This document shows positions 19,801 to 28,370 of a stretch of 64,000 nucleotides of DNA, piece after piece. The position numbers and the translations under genes are program-made. The DNA comes from JAHEGP01 sp963792875 (lineage in GTDB: Bacteria; Pseudomonadota; Gammaproteobacteria; Pseudomonadales; JAHEGP01): assembly GCA_963792875.1 (NCBI GenBank), contig CAWBXV010000004.1, positions 1 to 64,000 on the forward strand, read 5' to 3'. The notes beneath the pieces are model-generated. The model was not told the DNA's origin and made no database searches. It saw only the letters and a list, made by a program, of their open reading frames with translations. Each line of letters begins with the position of its first letter. Position 1 is the stretch's first letter.

Positions 19801-20235
19801 CCCCCGAGCCGGCTCGAGCTGGAGCTCACCGAGAGCATCCTCATGGACGACATGAGCTACACGCTCGCCACGCTCAATGAATTGAGAGCGATGGGCGTGA
19901 CGCTGGCCATCGACGATTTCGGTACCGGCTATTCGTCACTGAGTTATCTCAAGCGCTTTCCCATCGACCGCCTCAAGATCGACCGGGCCTTCATTCAGTG
20001 CCTGCCCGACGACGAAGAGGACCGTCACATCACCCAGGCCATCATCGCCATCGCCCACAGCTTCAAACTGTCCGTGGTGGCGGAGGGCGTCGAGAACCCC
20101 GCCCAGGCCCGGTTTCTGGGCCAGCATGGTTGTGAGGCGCTGCAGGGCTTCCTGTACGGGCACCCGATGAGCGCGCCCGAGTTGTCGCGTCGACTGCTCG
20201 GCAAGCGCGCCGCAGCGCTGCCCGCTACCGTCTGA
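16885..20235 (+). CDS. Multi-PAS GGDEF/EAL cyclic-di-GMP turnover protein
   Basis: The 1116-residue protein begins with a PAS-like domain (VEENEAATLLTDSAGVMLQI). It has further PAS/PAC modules near 290-410, 415-550 and 555-675 (FDNSLEGIFITDRAGSIVQV). A GGDEF domain with an intact active site (RMGGDEFTIIL) follows, then an EAL domain whose signature reads ETL (GVETLLRWNHP) but keeps the metal-binding DDFGTGYSSLSYLKRF motif. No membrane helix is visible, so it is a cytosolic sensor. It could make and break c-di-GMP; which activity dominates cannot be read. The ATG at 16885 is preferred to an in-frame TTG at 16873. It stands alone between ettA and glyA. Confidence 0.92.
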   Translation: MHNNLESVRALVEENEAATLLTDSAGVMLQINGAAAELLEVGPEQWQGRDLATLLDPGGRQQLAVCLDALASGAPPPDVLHYRACSAGYEVLRLTPMSLHRGGRCAGAIWSLRPGVAPGPGGQLRCQHFEALFNAPSLPAFGLDIRAAFAWMGEQGVLAPEALAALLRERPAALEGLRDCVRLHSPNAAARLLWQVQEHAAAGGGLPVVVTDEQLYQVAQLAVAIGQGRAHFEYLYDYRDGSGQQHRLLALCSLPPADRLQRGVAVRSVDLAELSDKQADNRARERLLSATLKALPDLLLVYDYAQQRPLFMNDALSRQLGYAWEDIERLGSRFVASLVHPDDVASSDELGEFLQRLSSGAVVERSLRLRHAAGHWTHFQSRSTCLEKREGRCRLAVMVARDVTEQLLAEARIDRHEQRYRLLAENFSDIICTTDESLAVTYISPSVARVLGYELEMLAPRQLQRLRERSAYRGIYQMLSRDLARARRERRQPAANSCDQVRVFEITVPHRSGRAIVLEVQCSLMWDPAGGLQGLLLVGRDVTARVRAEADQRLAARVFDNSLEGIFITDRAGSIVQVNRAFSELTGFSAQDVLGRRPSLLAVRGRRVSFAEVIGPTLQRTGFWQGELWSRRKHGADFTAAVSITTLVGRDGEFLGYITTFTDVTERKNTEQRIRTLAYFDPLTGLPNRSLFLERLDQSLRAARGKDGQVALLFIDLDRFKAINDSLGHAAGDLLLAKIASRLSGCIRAGDSIARMGGDEFTIILGDMAQRARAVAASVSVARKVMAALEEPILLRGREVFLSASIGIAVYPHDGGDPATLLQHADVAMFNAKKGGKNNYQFYVDAMNASAIEKLELQNGLYRAAVNQAFEIAYQPIVELASGRIIGVETLLRWNHPERGPIGPAEFVPVAEESGLIVRIGQWVLAQACRQMADWLRQGIELRWLAVNISARQFSEGNLVQHVVKALEESGLPPSRLELELTESILMDDMSYTLATLNELRAMGVTLAIDDFGTGYSSLSYLKRFPIDRLKIDRAFIQCLPDDEEDRHITQAIIAIAHSFKLSVVAEGVENPAQARFLGQHGCEALQGFLYGHPMSAPELSRRLLGKRAAALPATV

Positions 20236-20332
20236 TCGGCGGCGCGCGGCGGCGATTAACAAATCGCCATGCTGATGGGACGGGGTGGCGTATTGGTGTA
20301 GAATACCGCCTCATTTTTTGGGGGGTATGACC

Positions 20333-21601
20333 ATGTTCGACGACCAGCTAACCATCGCCCAATTCGACCCCGACATCTGGGACGCGATCCAGGCAGAGGA
20401 GCGCCGCCAGGAAGAGCATATCGAGCTCATCGCCTCGGAAAACTACGCCAGCCCGCTGGTCATGGCGGCGCAGGGCAGCGTGCTGACCAACAAGTACGCC
20501 GAGGGCTACCCCCACAAGCGCTACTACGGCGGTTGCGAATTTGTCGATCAGGCAGAGGAGCTGGCCATCGAGCGCGTCAAGGCGCTGTTCGGCGCCGCTT
20601 ACGCCAACGTGCAGCCGCACTCGGGCTCGCAGGCCAATGCCGCCGTGTATCAGGCGCTGTGCCAGCCCGGCGACACGGTGCTGGGCATGAGCCTGGCCGA
20701 CGGCGGTCACCTCACCCACGGCGCCAAGCCGAATTTCTCCGGTAAGACCTACCATGCCGTGCAGTATGGTCTGGTGCCGTCCACCGGCGAGGTCGATTAC
20801 GACCAGGTCGAGGCCCTGGCGCTGGAACACAAGCCGCGCCTGATCGTGGCGGGCTTTTCGGCCTACTCCCGGGTGATGGACTGGCAGCGCTTCCGCGATA
20901 TCGCCGACCAGGTCGGCGCCTATCTGCTGGTGGACATGGCCCACGTGGCCGGCCTGGTAGCCGCCGGCCTCTACCCCAACCCGGTGCCCGTGGCCGACGT
21001 GGTGACCTCGACCACGCACAAAACCCTGCGCGGGCCGCGGGGCGGGGTCATTCTCGCCCGCGCCAATGAAGAGCTCGCCAAGAAGTTCAACTCCGCCGTG
21101 TTCCCGGGCGGTCAGGGCGGGCCGCTCATGCACGTCATCGCGGCCAAGGCCGTGAGCTTCAAAGAGGCGATGAGCGACGAGTTCAAGGCCTACCAGCAGC
21201 AGGTCGTGGACAACGCCAGGGCGATGGCGCGCACGTTCATGGAGCGCGGCATCGATATCGTCTCCGGCGGTACCGACAACCACCTGATGCTGGTCAACCT
21301 GATCGGCAAGCCCTACACCGGCAAAGACGCCGATGAGGCGCTGGGCCGGGCCAACATCACCGTCAACAAGAACGCAGTGCCCAATGATCCCCGTCCGCCC
21401 TTCGTCACCAGCGGCCTGCGGGTCGGCACCCCGGCCATGACCACGCGCGGTTTCAGCGAGGCCGAGGCCGTGCAGTTGACGCACTGGATGTGCGACATAC
21501 TCGATGGGCTGGAGAGCGGCGACGTCGAGCCGGTCATTCAGCGGGTGCAGGCGCAGGTGCTCGAGATCTGTGCCCGCCATCCCGTCTACCGCAGGATCTG
21601 A
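20333..21601 (+). CDS. glyA: Serine hydroxymethyltransferase
   Basis: GlyA interconverts serine and glycine using tetrahydrofolate and pyridoxal phosphate, supplying one-carbon units. The 422-residue protein shows IELIASENYASPLVMAAQGS, the glycine-rich PHSGSQANAAVY, and the PLP-lysine motif STTHKTLRGPRGG near residue 230. The start at ATG 20333 is supported by a GGGGGG ribosome binding site ending 7 nt upstream; ATG 20327 is an alternative. The gene is about 120 nt upstream of nrdR, in the common glyA-nrdR-rib order. Confidence 0.97.
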   Translation: MFDDQLTIAQFDPDIWDAIQAEERRQEEHIELIASENYASPLVMAAQGSVLTNKYAEGYPHKRYYGGCEFVDQAEELAIERVKALFGAAYANVQPHSGSQANAAVYQALCQPGDTVLGMSLADGGHLTHGAKPNFSGKTYHAVQYGLVPSTGEVDYDQVEALALEHKPRLIVAGFSAYSRVMDWQRFRDIADQVGAYLLVDMAHVAGLVAAGLYPNPVPVADVVTSTTHKTLRGPRGGVILARANEELAKKFNSAVFPGGQGGPLMHVIAAKAVSFKEAMSDEFKAYQQQVVDNARAMARTFMERGIDIVSGGTDNHLMLVNLIGKPYTGKDADEALGRANITVNKNAVPNDPRPPFVTSGLRVGTPAMTTRGFSEAEAVQLTHWMCDILDGLESGDVEPVIQRVQAQVLEICARHPVYRRI

Positions 21602-21723
21602 GACCGGCGCAGCGCGGGGCCGCTATCGGGCCAGGGCCGCCTTTTTGCCGGGGCGCCGCACGCGGGGCCTGTGATAGACTCCGGCCTTTGGCGCCTGTAT
21701 GCGCTGGTGGAGAGCAGGATACG

Positions 21724-22206
21724 ATGCGTTGCCCGTTTTGTGCCGAGGCAGATACCAAGGTGGTCGATTCGCGCCTGGTGGCGGAGGGAGACCAGGTGCG
21801 GCGACGCCGCCAGTGCCTGTCGTGCAGGGAGCGCTTCACCACCTACGAGACGGCGGAACTGCAGCTGCCCAGGCTCATCAAGAGCGATGGCACCCGTGAG
21901 GCCTTCAGCGAGGACAAGCTGCGCAGCGGGGTGCAGAAGGCCCTGGAGAAGCGCCCGGTCGGCGTCGAGCGGGTCGAGGCCGCACTCAACCGCATTCGGC
22001 GTGGGCTGCAGTCCTCCGGTGAGCGGGAGGTGCCGTCGCGGGTGGTAGGCGAGGCGGTCATGAACGAACTCAGGCGGCTCGATCATGTTGCTTTTGTGCG
22101 CTTTGCGTCGGTGTACCGCGATTTTCAGGATCTCGAGGAATTCCGGACCGAAATCGACCGTCTGTCCGGCGGCGAGCCTGCGGCCGATGCGTCGGTCTCG
22201 GAGTAG
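21724..22206 (+). CDS. nrdR: Transcriptional repressor NrdR
   Basis: NrdR represses ribonucleotide reductase genes according to ATP/dATP level. The 160-residue protein has the N-terminal zinc ribbon (MRCPFCAEADTKVVDSR, then CLSCRERFTTYE) and an ATP-cone domain (LIKSDGTREAFSEDKLRSGV). ATG 21724 begins exactly at the conserved N-terminus, preceded by GCAGGA. ribD follows after 3 nt, so the two are cotranscribed. Confidence 0.96.
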   Translation: MRCPFCAEADTKVVDSRLVAEGDQVRRRRQCLSCRERFTTYETAELQLPRLIKSDGTREAFSEDKLRSGVQKALEKRPVGVERVEAALNRIRRGLQSSGEREVPSRVVGEAVMNELRRLDHVAFVRFASVYRDFQDLEEFRTEIDRLSGGEPAADASVSE

Positions 22207-22209
22207 CTG

Positions 22210-23349
22210 ATGCCGGAAGTCTCCCAGGACGGTATCGATCGCGGCTTCATGAGCCGCGCGCTGCGCTTGGCCAGGCGCGGGCTGATGACCACTGCCCCCA
22301 ATCCGCGCGTGGGTTGCGTGCTGGTGAAGCAGGGCGCCATCGTGGGTGAGGGCTGGCACCGCGTGGCCGGCGGCGACCACGCCGAGGTGATCGCCCTGCA
22401 GCGGGCCGGCAGTGATGCCGCCGGCGCCACCGCCTACGTGACCCTCGAGCCCTGCAGCCACACCGGCCGCACGCCCCCCTGCGTAAAGAGCCTGATCGCC
22501 GCCGGCGTAGGGCGCGTCGTGGTGGCGATGGAGGATCCCAACCCGCTGGTGCGGGGGCGCGGCATCGCGGCCCTGCGCGGTGCCGGGATCGACGTCAGCC
22601 TCGGGCTGCTGGCGGCGGAGGCCAGGGCGTTGAACCGCGGCTTCTGTGCGCGCATGCAGCGGGGCATGCCCTTTGTCTTCGCCAAGCTGGCCTCCAGCAT
22701 CGACGGCCGCACGGCCATGGCCAACGGCGAGAGCAAGTGGATTACCAGCCCGGCGGCGCGGCAGCAGGTACAGCGCATGCGCGCGGCCAGCTGCGCCATC
22801 ATCACCGGGGTCGACACCGTGCTGCAGGACGATCCGGCGCTCACGGTGCGCGAGGACCTGCTGGGCGCGCCCTACCCGGAAGCGACGCTGCGCCAGCCCC
22901 TGCGGGTCATCGTCGATTCCAGACTGCGCACCCATTCCTGGTCCCGCATCCTCACGGAGCCGGGGGACGTGGTGATCGCCACTTTGGTGGAGGATCGCAA
23001 GCGCATCCGACGCTACGAGGCGCTGGGTTGTCAGGTGGTGACACTGCCCCCTGCCGGCGAGCGGGTGAGCATGACGGCGCTGCTGCACTGGCTCGCCGAG
23101 CAGCGCGCCTGCAACGAAGTGATGGTGGAGTCCGGCGCCAGGCTGGCGGGCAGCCTGCTGAGCGACGGCCTGCTGGATGAGATTCACCTGTTCATGGCGC
23201 CGACACTGCTGGGCTCCAACGCGCGGCCATTGGTCGAGCTGCCGCTGGTGCACATGGGCGAGCAGGTGCGGCTGGACCTGCAGGAGCTGCGCGCGGTGGG
23301 TGATGACTGGTGGCTGCGCCTGGTGCCCAGCCGCCGCCGCAGGACCTAG
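22210..23349 (+). CDS. ribD: Bifunctional pyrimidine deaminase/reductase RibD
   Basis: RibD carries out the second and third steps of riboflavin synthesis. The N-terminal cytidine-deaminase-like domain shows the zinc ligands in GGDHAEVIAL and LEPCSHTGRTPPC. The C-terminal reductase domain (FAKLASSIDGRTAMANGESKWI, about residue 150 onward) binds NADPH. At 379 residues it is normal length. The next gene expected in many relatives, ribE, is missing from the 240-nt gap that follows. Confidence 0.95.
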   Translation: MPEVSQDGIDRGFMSRALRLARRGLMTTAPNPRVGCVLVKQGAIVGEGWHRVAGGDHAEVIALQRAGSDAAGATAYVTLEPCSHTGRTPPCVKSLIAAGVGRVVVAMEDPNPLVRGRGIAALRGAGIDVSLGLLAAEARALNRGFCARMQRGMPFVFAKLASSIDGRTAMANGESKWITSPAARQQVQRMRAASCAIITGVDTVLQDDPALTVREDLLGAPYPEATLRQPLRVIVDSRLRTHSWSRILTEPGDVVIATLVEDRKRIRRYEALGCQVVTLPPAGERVSMTALLHWLAEQRACNEVMVESGARLAGSLLSDGLLDEIHLFMAPTLLGSNARPLVELPLVHMGEQVRLDLQELRAVGDDWWLRLVPSRRRRT

Positions 23350-23591
23350 CGCCGCCGGGGACGATCGTGCTGAACTGGCAATCATGGCCCACGGCGTGGC
23401 AGCCGCCGGCATGGGCGGGCATGCGCCCGGCGGGCGCGCCGCTTGCGAAGCGGATATAATGGCGCGACATCGCGAGCGCCTGCTGCCGGTCAAGGCGGAA
23501 CCCGGGCGCGGCGCGCACCCGGCCTCAAGCTGGAGACCCTCGCTGCACAGGGTTACACCCGCCAATGTCATTCAGCACGATAGTGAGCCCT

Positions 23592-24713
23592 ATGCCCCTG
23601 AATACCACTGAAGAAATTCTCAACGAAATCCGTCTTGGCCGCATGGTCATCCTCATGGATGACGAGGACCGCGAGAACGAGGGCGATCTGGTGATCGCCG
23701 CGGAGTGCGCGACCCCGGAAACGATCAATTTCATGGCCACCCAGGCCAGGGGGCTGATCTGCCTGACGCTCACCGAGGAGCGCTGCCGCAAACTCAATCT
23801 GCCGCTGATGGTGAGCGACAACCAGGCGCGGCACGGCACCAATTTCACGCTGTCCATCGAGGCGGCCGAGGGCGTCACCACGGGCATCTCCGCTGCCGAC
23901 CGGGCCCGCACCGTGCGCGCGGCGGTGGCGCACCACGCCAAGCCCAGCGACATCGTGACGCCCGGGCACATCTTCCCCATCATGGCGCGGCGCGGCGGGG
24001 TGCTGTCGCGGGCGGGGCACACCGAGGCGGGCTGCGATCTGGCGCGCATGGCGGGCTTCGAGTCGGCCGCGGTCATCGTCGAGATCATGAATGCCGACGG
24101 CACCATGGCCCGGCGCCCCGACCTCGAGCAGTTCGCCCAGGCCCATGGCCTCAAGATCGGCACTATCGCCGACCTCATCCACTATCGCGTCCTGCACGAA
24201 AAGACCGTGGAGCGGGTCAGCTCCGGGGCCGTGCAGACGGACTATGGCGAATTCACGCTGCACAGCTTTCGCGATACCACGGAGGGCAAGGTGCACGTGG
24301 CGCTGGTCAAGGGCGACATCGACCCGGCCGAGCCGGCGCTGGTGCGGGTGCACGTGGCTTCCAGCGTGCGCGATCTGCTGTGCGCGCAGCTGCCCGGGTC
24401 GGCGCCGGGCTGGAACATCCGCCGCTGCCTGGAGCGGGTGTCCGCGGCCGGCAGCGGCGTCGTCGTGTTGCTCGCCGCCGAAGAGACCGGTGATGATATG
24501 ATGCGCAGTGTCGACATCGCGCTGGGACGCGAGCCGGCGCCGCGTACCACTTCGGAGGGCAGCCACAACACCTACCTGAACGTCGGCGTGGGCTCGCAGA
24601 TTCTGCGCGAACTGGGCGTCGGCAAGATGCGGCTGATGGGCGCGCCGGTGAAATACAATGCGATCTCCGGCTTCGATCTCGAAGTGGTGGAATTTGAGCC
24701 GGTGGCCAAGTAA
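23592..24713 (+). CDS. ribBA: 3,4-dihydroxy-2-butanone-4-phosphate synthase with degenerate GTP cyclohydrolase II domain
   Basis: The N-terminal RibB domain is intact: MDDEDRENEGDLVIAAE, the loop RHGTNFTLSIEA and RAGHTEAGCDLARMAG. It makes the four-carbon precursor of riboflavin from ribulose 5-phosphate. The C-terminal half aligns with GTP cyclohydrolase II in outline but lacks the cysteine cluster that binds catalytic zinc (a GSLRCDCG-type motif), so it is probably not an active cyclohydrolase. The start at ATG 23592 matches the usual MxLNTTEEI beginning; ATG 23565 is possible. A TATAAT at 23455-23460 may be a local -10 element without a clear -35. Confidence 0.92.
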   Translation: MPLNTTEEILNEIRLGRMVILMDDEDRENEGDLVIAAECATPETINFMATQARGLICLTLTEERCRKLNLPLMVSDNQARHGTNFTLSIEAAEGVTTGISAADRARTVRAAVAHHAKPSDIVTPGHIFPIMARRGGVLSRAGHTEAGCDLARMAGFESAAVIVEIMNADGTMARRPDLEQFAQAHGLKIGTIADLIHYRVLHEKTVERVSSGAVQTDYGEFTLHSFRDTTEGKVHVALVKGDIDPAEPALVRVHVASSVRDLLCAQLPGSAPGWNIRRCLERVSAAGSGVVVLLAAEETGDDMMRSVDIALGREPAPRTTSEGSHNTYLNVGVGSQILRELGVGKMRLMGAPVKYNAISGFDLEVVEFEPVAK

Positions 24714-24738
24714 ACGAGCGTGACACAGGACCGACCAG

Positions 24739-25211
<473 letters not shown>

Positions 25212-25215
<4 letters not shown>

Positions 25216-25682
25216 AATCCATCAGCGGCCGCGGCAGCCGGCCGGCGACACCACAACTCGCGCAGCAGCGCCGCAAGGCGCGGCACTACGGCGTTCAGGC
25301 GCTGTACCGCTGGCACTTCAATGGCGGCAGCCCCGGCGAAATTGAGGCCGAGTTCCGCAGCGATTACGACTTCAGCCATACCGATACCGAGTACTTCCGG
25401 GCGGTACTGGAGGGCGTGATCTATCACCAGGCGGATATCGATGCGGGCTTTGCGGTCTACCTCGACCGGACCCTCGCCGAGCTCACGCCCGTCGAGCTGG
25501 CGCTGCTGCGGCAGGCCGTGTTCGAGCTCAAGTACCGGCTGGACGTGCCCTACAAGGTCGTGATCAGCGAAGCGGTGGCGCTGGCCGGCAAGTTCGGCGC
25601 CACTGACAGCTACAAGTACATCAACGGCGTGCTCGACCGGGTTGCCGCCGAAGTCCGCAGCGTCGAAGTCAAAGGCTGCTAG
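25212..25682 (+). CDS. nusB: Transcription antitermination protein NusB
   Basis: NusB binds boxA RNA with S10 and supports antitermination of rRNA operons. The 156-residue protein shows the core RRKARHYGVQALYRWHFNGG and ELTPVELALLRQAVFELKYR, then VPYKVVISEAVALAGKFGAT and YKYINGVLDRVA. ATG 25212 overlaps the ribH stop by 4 nt, which fixes the start. The order ribH-nusB-thiL is widely conserved. Confidence 0.96.
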
Positions 25683-25694
25683 GGCCGGCACGCG

Positions 25695-26645
25695 GTGGCG
25701 CTCTCGGAGTTCGCCCTGATCGCGCGCTACTTTGCGCAGGCGCGCCTCGCCGGCGCCGGCGCCGACCTCGGTATCGGCGACGACGCGGCGCTGCTGTCGG
25801 TGCCCGGCGATTGCCAGCTGGTGGTGGCCGCCGACACCCTGGTGCAGGGCGTGCACTTTCCCCCGCTGCTGGCGGCGGCGGATATCGGCTACCGCGCGCT
25901 GGCCGTCAACCTCAGCGACCTGGCGGCCATGGGCGCCGCGCCGCGCTGGTACACCCTGTGCCTGACGCTGCCGGCAGCCGAAGCGGCGTGGCTGGCGGGC
26001 TTCTGTGACGGCCTCGCCGAGGCCGCTGGTACCACCGGTATATCCCTGGTCGGCGGCGACACCACGCGTGGGCCGCTGTGCATTTCGGTACAGATCCTGG
26101 GGACCGTGAAGGCCGGTGCGGCGCTGCTGCGCTCGGGCGCCGCACCCGGCGACGGCGTCTATGTCACCGGCACGCTCGGCGATGCTGCCGGCGGCCTCGC
26201 CCTCATCCAGGCCGGTGGTGCGGGCAGCGCCTACCTCCAGCGGCGCTTCCGGCGGCCCTCTCCGCGCCTGCGCGAGGCGGGGCTGCTGGCAGGTCTGGCC
26301 AGCGCGTGCATCGATATCTCGGATGGCCTGCTGGCCGACCTCGGGCACATCTGTGACGCCAGCGCGGTGGCGGCCAGCCTGCAGCTGCCCCGGCTGCCGC
26401 TCTCCGACGCGCTGCTCGCCGCCTTTCCCGGGCAGGCGCAGGACTTTGCGCTGGCCGGCGGCGACGACTACGAGCTCTGCTTTACCGTGCCGCCAGCGCT
26501 GACGGCGGCCCTGGAGCGGCGTTTTGGCGACGCCGGCTGCCGCTGCAGCCGCATCGGCGAGATCGTCGCCGGGCGCGGCGTTCGCTGCATCGACGCAAAT
26601 GGTGATACACTGGCCCCAAAAAAGGTGGGTTATGAACACTTCTGA
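25695..26645 (+). CDS. thiL: Thiamine-monophosphate kinase
   Basis: ThiL phosphorylates thiamine monophosphate to thiamine diphosphate. The 316-residue protein starts at GTG 25695 and contains the PurM-like signatures GIGDDAALL, DTLVQGVHF, RALAVNLSDLAAMGA and GGDTTRG, plus ISDGLLADLGHI and GGDDYELCF. There is no in-frame ATG near the conserved start. It overlaps pgpA by 14 nt. Confidence 0.95.
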   Translation: MALSEFALIARYFAQARLAGAGADLGIGDDAALLSVPGDCQLVVAADTLVQGVHFPPLLAAADIGYRALAVNLSDLAAMGAAPRWYTLCLTLPAAEAAWLAGFCDGLAEAAGTTGISLVGGDTTRGPLCISVQILGTVKAGAALLRSGAAPGDGVYVTGTLGDAAGGLALIQAGGAGSAYLQRRFRRPSPRLREAGLLAGLASACIDISDGLLADLGHICDASAVAASLQLPRLPLSDALLAAFPGQAQDFALAGGDDYELCFTVPPALTAALERRFGDAGCRCSRIGEIVAGRGVRCIDANGDTLAPKKVGYEHF

Positions 26646-27147
26646 ACGGCGCAATCCAACACCGCGGCAGGTGCTGACCGATCCGGTGCTGCTGCTGGCT
26701 TTCGGTCTGGGCAGCGGGCTGGCGCCCAAGGCGCCCGGTACGGCGGGTACGGCGGCGGCCCTGGTGATCTATCTGCTGCTGCTGCAGCAGCTGCCGCCGC
26801 TGCTGTATCTGCTGGTGCTGGTGATCGCCGCGGCGCTGGGCGTCTATCTGTGTCAGGCGGCCACTGACAAGCTGGGCGTGCACGACCACGGCGGCATCGT
26901 CTGGGACGAGTTCGTCGGCCTGTGGCTGACACTGTTTGCCGCGCCGGCGGGGCTGCTCTGGGCACTGCTCGGCTTTGTGCTGTTCCGCGTGTTCGACATC
27001 ATCAAGCCGCCGCCGATCGGCTGGTTGGATCGCCACATCAAGGGCGGCCTTGGCATCATGGTGGACGATGTCGTCGCCGGCTCGTTAGCCTTCGTCTGTC
27101 TGCAGTTGCTGGTGGTCTGGGCGTCGTCGCATGGCGTCGCCGCGTAG
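26632..27147 (+). CDS. pgpA: Phosphatidylglycerophosphatase A
   Basis: PgpA removes phosphate from phosphatidylglycerophosphate in the inner membrane to make phosphatidylglycerol. The 171-residue protein shows the family motifs FGLGSGLAPKAPGTAGT, HDHGGIVWDEFVGLW and FDIIKPPPIGWLDRH, with three to four membrane helices. ATG 26632 lies inside the end of thiL behind AGGTGGG, giving coupled translation. Confidence 0.95.
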   Translation: MNTSERRNPTPRQVLTDPVLLLAFGLGSGLAPKAPGTAGTAAALVIYLLLLQQLPPLLYLLVLVIAAALGVYLCQAATDKLGVHDHGGIVWDEFVGLWLTLFAAPAGLLWALLGFVLFRVFDIIKPPPIGWLDRHIKGGLGIMVDDVVAGSLAFVCLQLLVVWASSHGVAA

Positions 27148-27412
27148 CGAGGGCGCGACGCCGGTGAAACTGACGGTTGAAATCAGCATGTACCCGCTGG
27201 CGGAGGCGTTTGTGCCGCCCATACGGGCGTTCATCGAGCGGCTGAACGGCTACGACGGGCTGCGCGTGAGCACCTATCCGACCTGCACCGTGGTGGTCGG
27301 CGAGCACGCCGTGGTCATGGACGCGCTGCACGATGCGCTGGCCTGGAGCCAGCGCGAATTCGGCAGATGCGTGTTCGTGACGAAATTCATCACCGGCTAC
27401 GACGCCGAATAG
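27131..27412 (+). CDS. YkoF-like thiamine/HMP-binding family protein
   Basis: This is a small protein of 93 residues with a ferredoxin-like fold pattern (KLTVEISMYPLAEAFVPPI, IRAFIERLNGYDGLRVSTYP, TCTVVVGEHAVVMDALHDAL). It resembles the Ykof/thiamine-binding families, which in other bacteria bind hydroxymethylpyrimidine or thiamine. Its position after thiL and pgpA fits a thiamine link, by inference. It starts at ATG 27131, overlapping pgpA by 17 nt; GTG 27164 is an alternative. Its 3' end overlaps convergent cysE by 16 nt. Confidence 0.75.
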   Translation: MASPRSEGATPVKLTVEISMYPLAEAFVPPIRAFIERLNGYDGLRVSTYPTCTVVVGEHAVVMDALHDALAWSQREFGRCVFVTKFITGYDAE

Positions 27413-28221
27413 CCGCGCTCGTTCAGGCCGTGATTCATTTCCAGGGCCGGGTTGTCGCAGCTGGGCCGGCCGATCTCGACCGCGGGCACGCCGGCGACCG
27501 TGGTGTGCGGGGGCACCTCGTTGAGCACGACCGAGCCCGCCGCTATCTGCGCGCCATCGCCGATGCGGATGTTGCCGAGAATCTTCGCGCCGGCGCTGAT
27601 CAGCACGCCGTTGCCGACCTTGGGGTGGCGGTCGCCGCTCTCCTTGCCGGTGCCGCCCAGGGTCACGGATTGCATGATCGATACGTTGTCCCCTACCACC
27701 GCAGTCTCGCCGATGACGATGCCGGTGGCGTGGTCGAGCATGATGCCGCGGCCGATGCGGGCGGCGGGATGAATGTCCACGGCGAACTCCACCGACATCA
27801 GGTTCTGAAAGAACAGCGCCAGTTCGCGGCGGCCGTGGCGCCATAGCCAGTGCGCGACGCGGTAGGTCTGCAGGGCGTGAAAGCCCTTGAAGTAGAGCAG
27901 GGAGGTGGAGTACCTGGGGCAGGCCGAGTCGCGCTGTCTGACGGCGACGATATCGTCGCGGACGGCAGCGATGATGTCCGGATCGGCGACGAAGGCCCGG
28001 TCGATCACCTCGCGCAGCAGCAGGGCGGAGGCGGTGGCGCTGTCGAGCTTGCTGGCCAGGTGAAAACTCAGTGCCGCGGCCAGGCTGTCATGGTTTAAAA
28101 TGGTCGCATGGAGGAAACTGGCCAGGATCGGCTCTTTGCCGGCTTCCGCGGCTGTTTCCTCGCGGATGGTCTGCCAGATGGAGTCCTCAGCGGCTCCGGC
28201 ACCCGTCGCCTCGTTTTGCAT
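27397..28221 (-). CDS. cysE: Serine O-acetyltransferase
   Basis: CysE acetylates serine with acetyl-CoA, the first step of cysteine synthesis. The 274-residue protein has the helical N-terminal domain (WQTIREETAAEAGKEPILAS) and the left-handed beta-helix with hexapeptide repeats (VDIHPAARIGRGIMLDHATG, GETAVVGDNVSIMQSVTLGG). The C-terminal tail GYSAS lacks the usual terminal Ile that docks into CysK; it is longer than the E. coli tail and its interaction is uncertain. It is convergent with the YkoF-like gene. Confidence 0.94.
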   Translation of the reverse strand: MQNEATGAGAAEDSIWQTIREETAAEAGKEPILASFLHATILNHDSLAAALSFHLASKLDSATASALLLREVIDRAFVADPDIIAAVRDDIVAVRQRDSACPRYSTSLLYFKGFHALQTYRVAHWLWRHGRRELALFFQNLMSVEFAVDIHPAARIGRGIMLDHATGIVIGETAVVGDNVSIMQSVTLGGTGKESGDRHPKVGNGVLISAGAKILGNIRIGDGAQIAAGSVVLNEVPPHTTVAGVPAVEIGRPSCDNPALEMNHGLNERGYSAS

Positions 28222-28370
28222 CGCTTGAACTCTGTCTCGTTGCGCTACAGATCGACTTTAACCCAAGCGCACACAAAAATCATCGCCCTGGACCTGCCCG
28301 GGGGCGCGCAGGGAGATCGATCAGCGCTCCTGCCGGCGTCAAACTCGACAATTCTGAGAGCACCCTCGTC

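Noticed and set aside
23350..23591. FMN riboswitch upstream of ribBA
   Set aside because: The conserved RFN sequence blocks could not be found; only a TATAAT and GC-rich hairpins are present.
27850..28370. Upstream extension of the hexapeptide acyltransferase to 28071
   Set aside because: The extra residues overlap cysE and do not resemble the family; ATG 28371 gives a normal-length protein.
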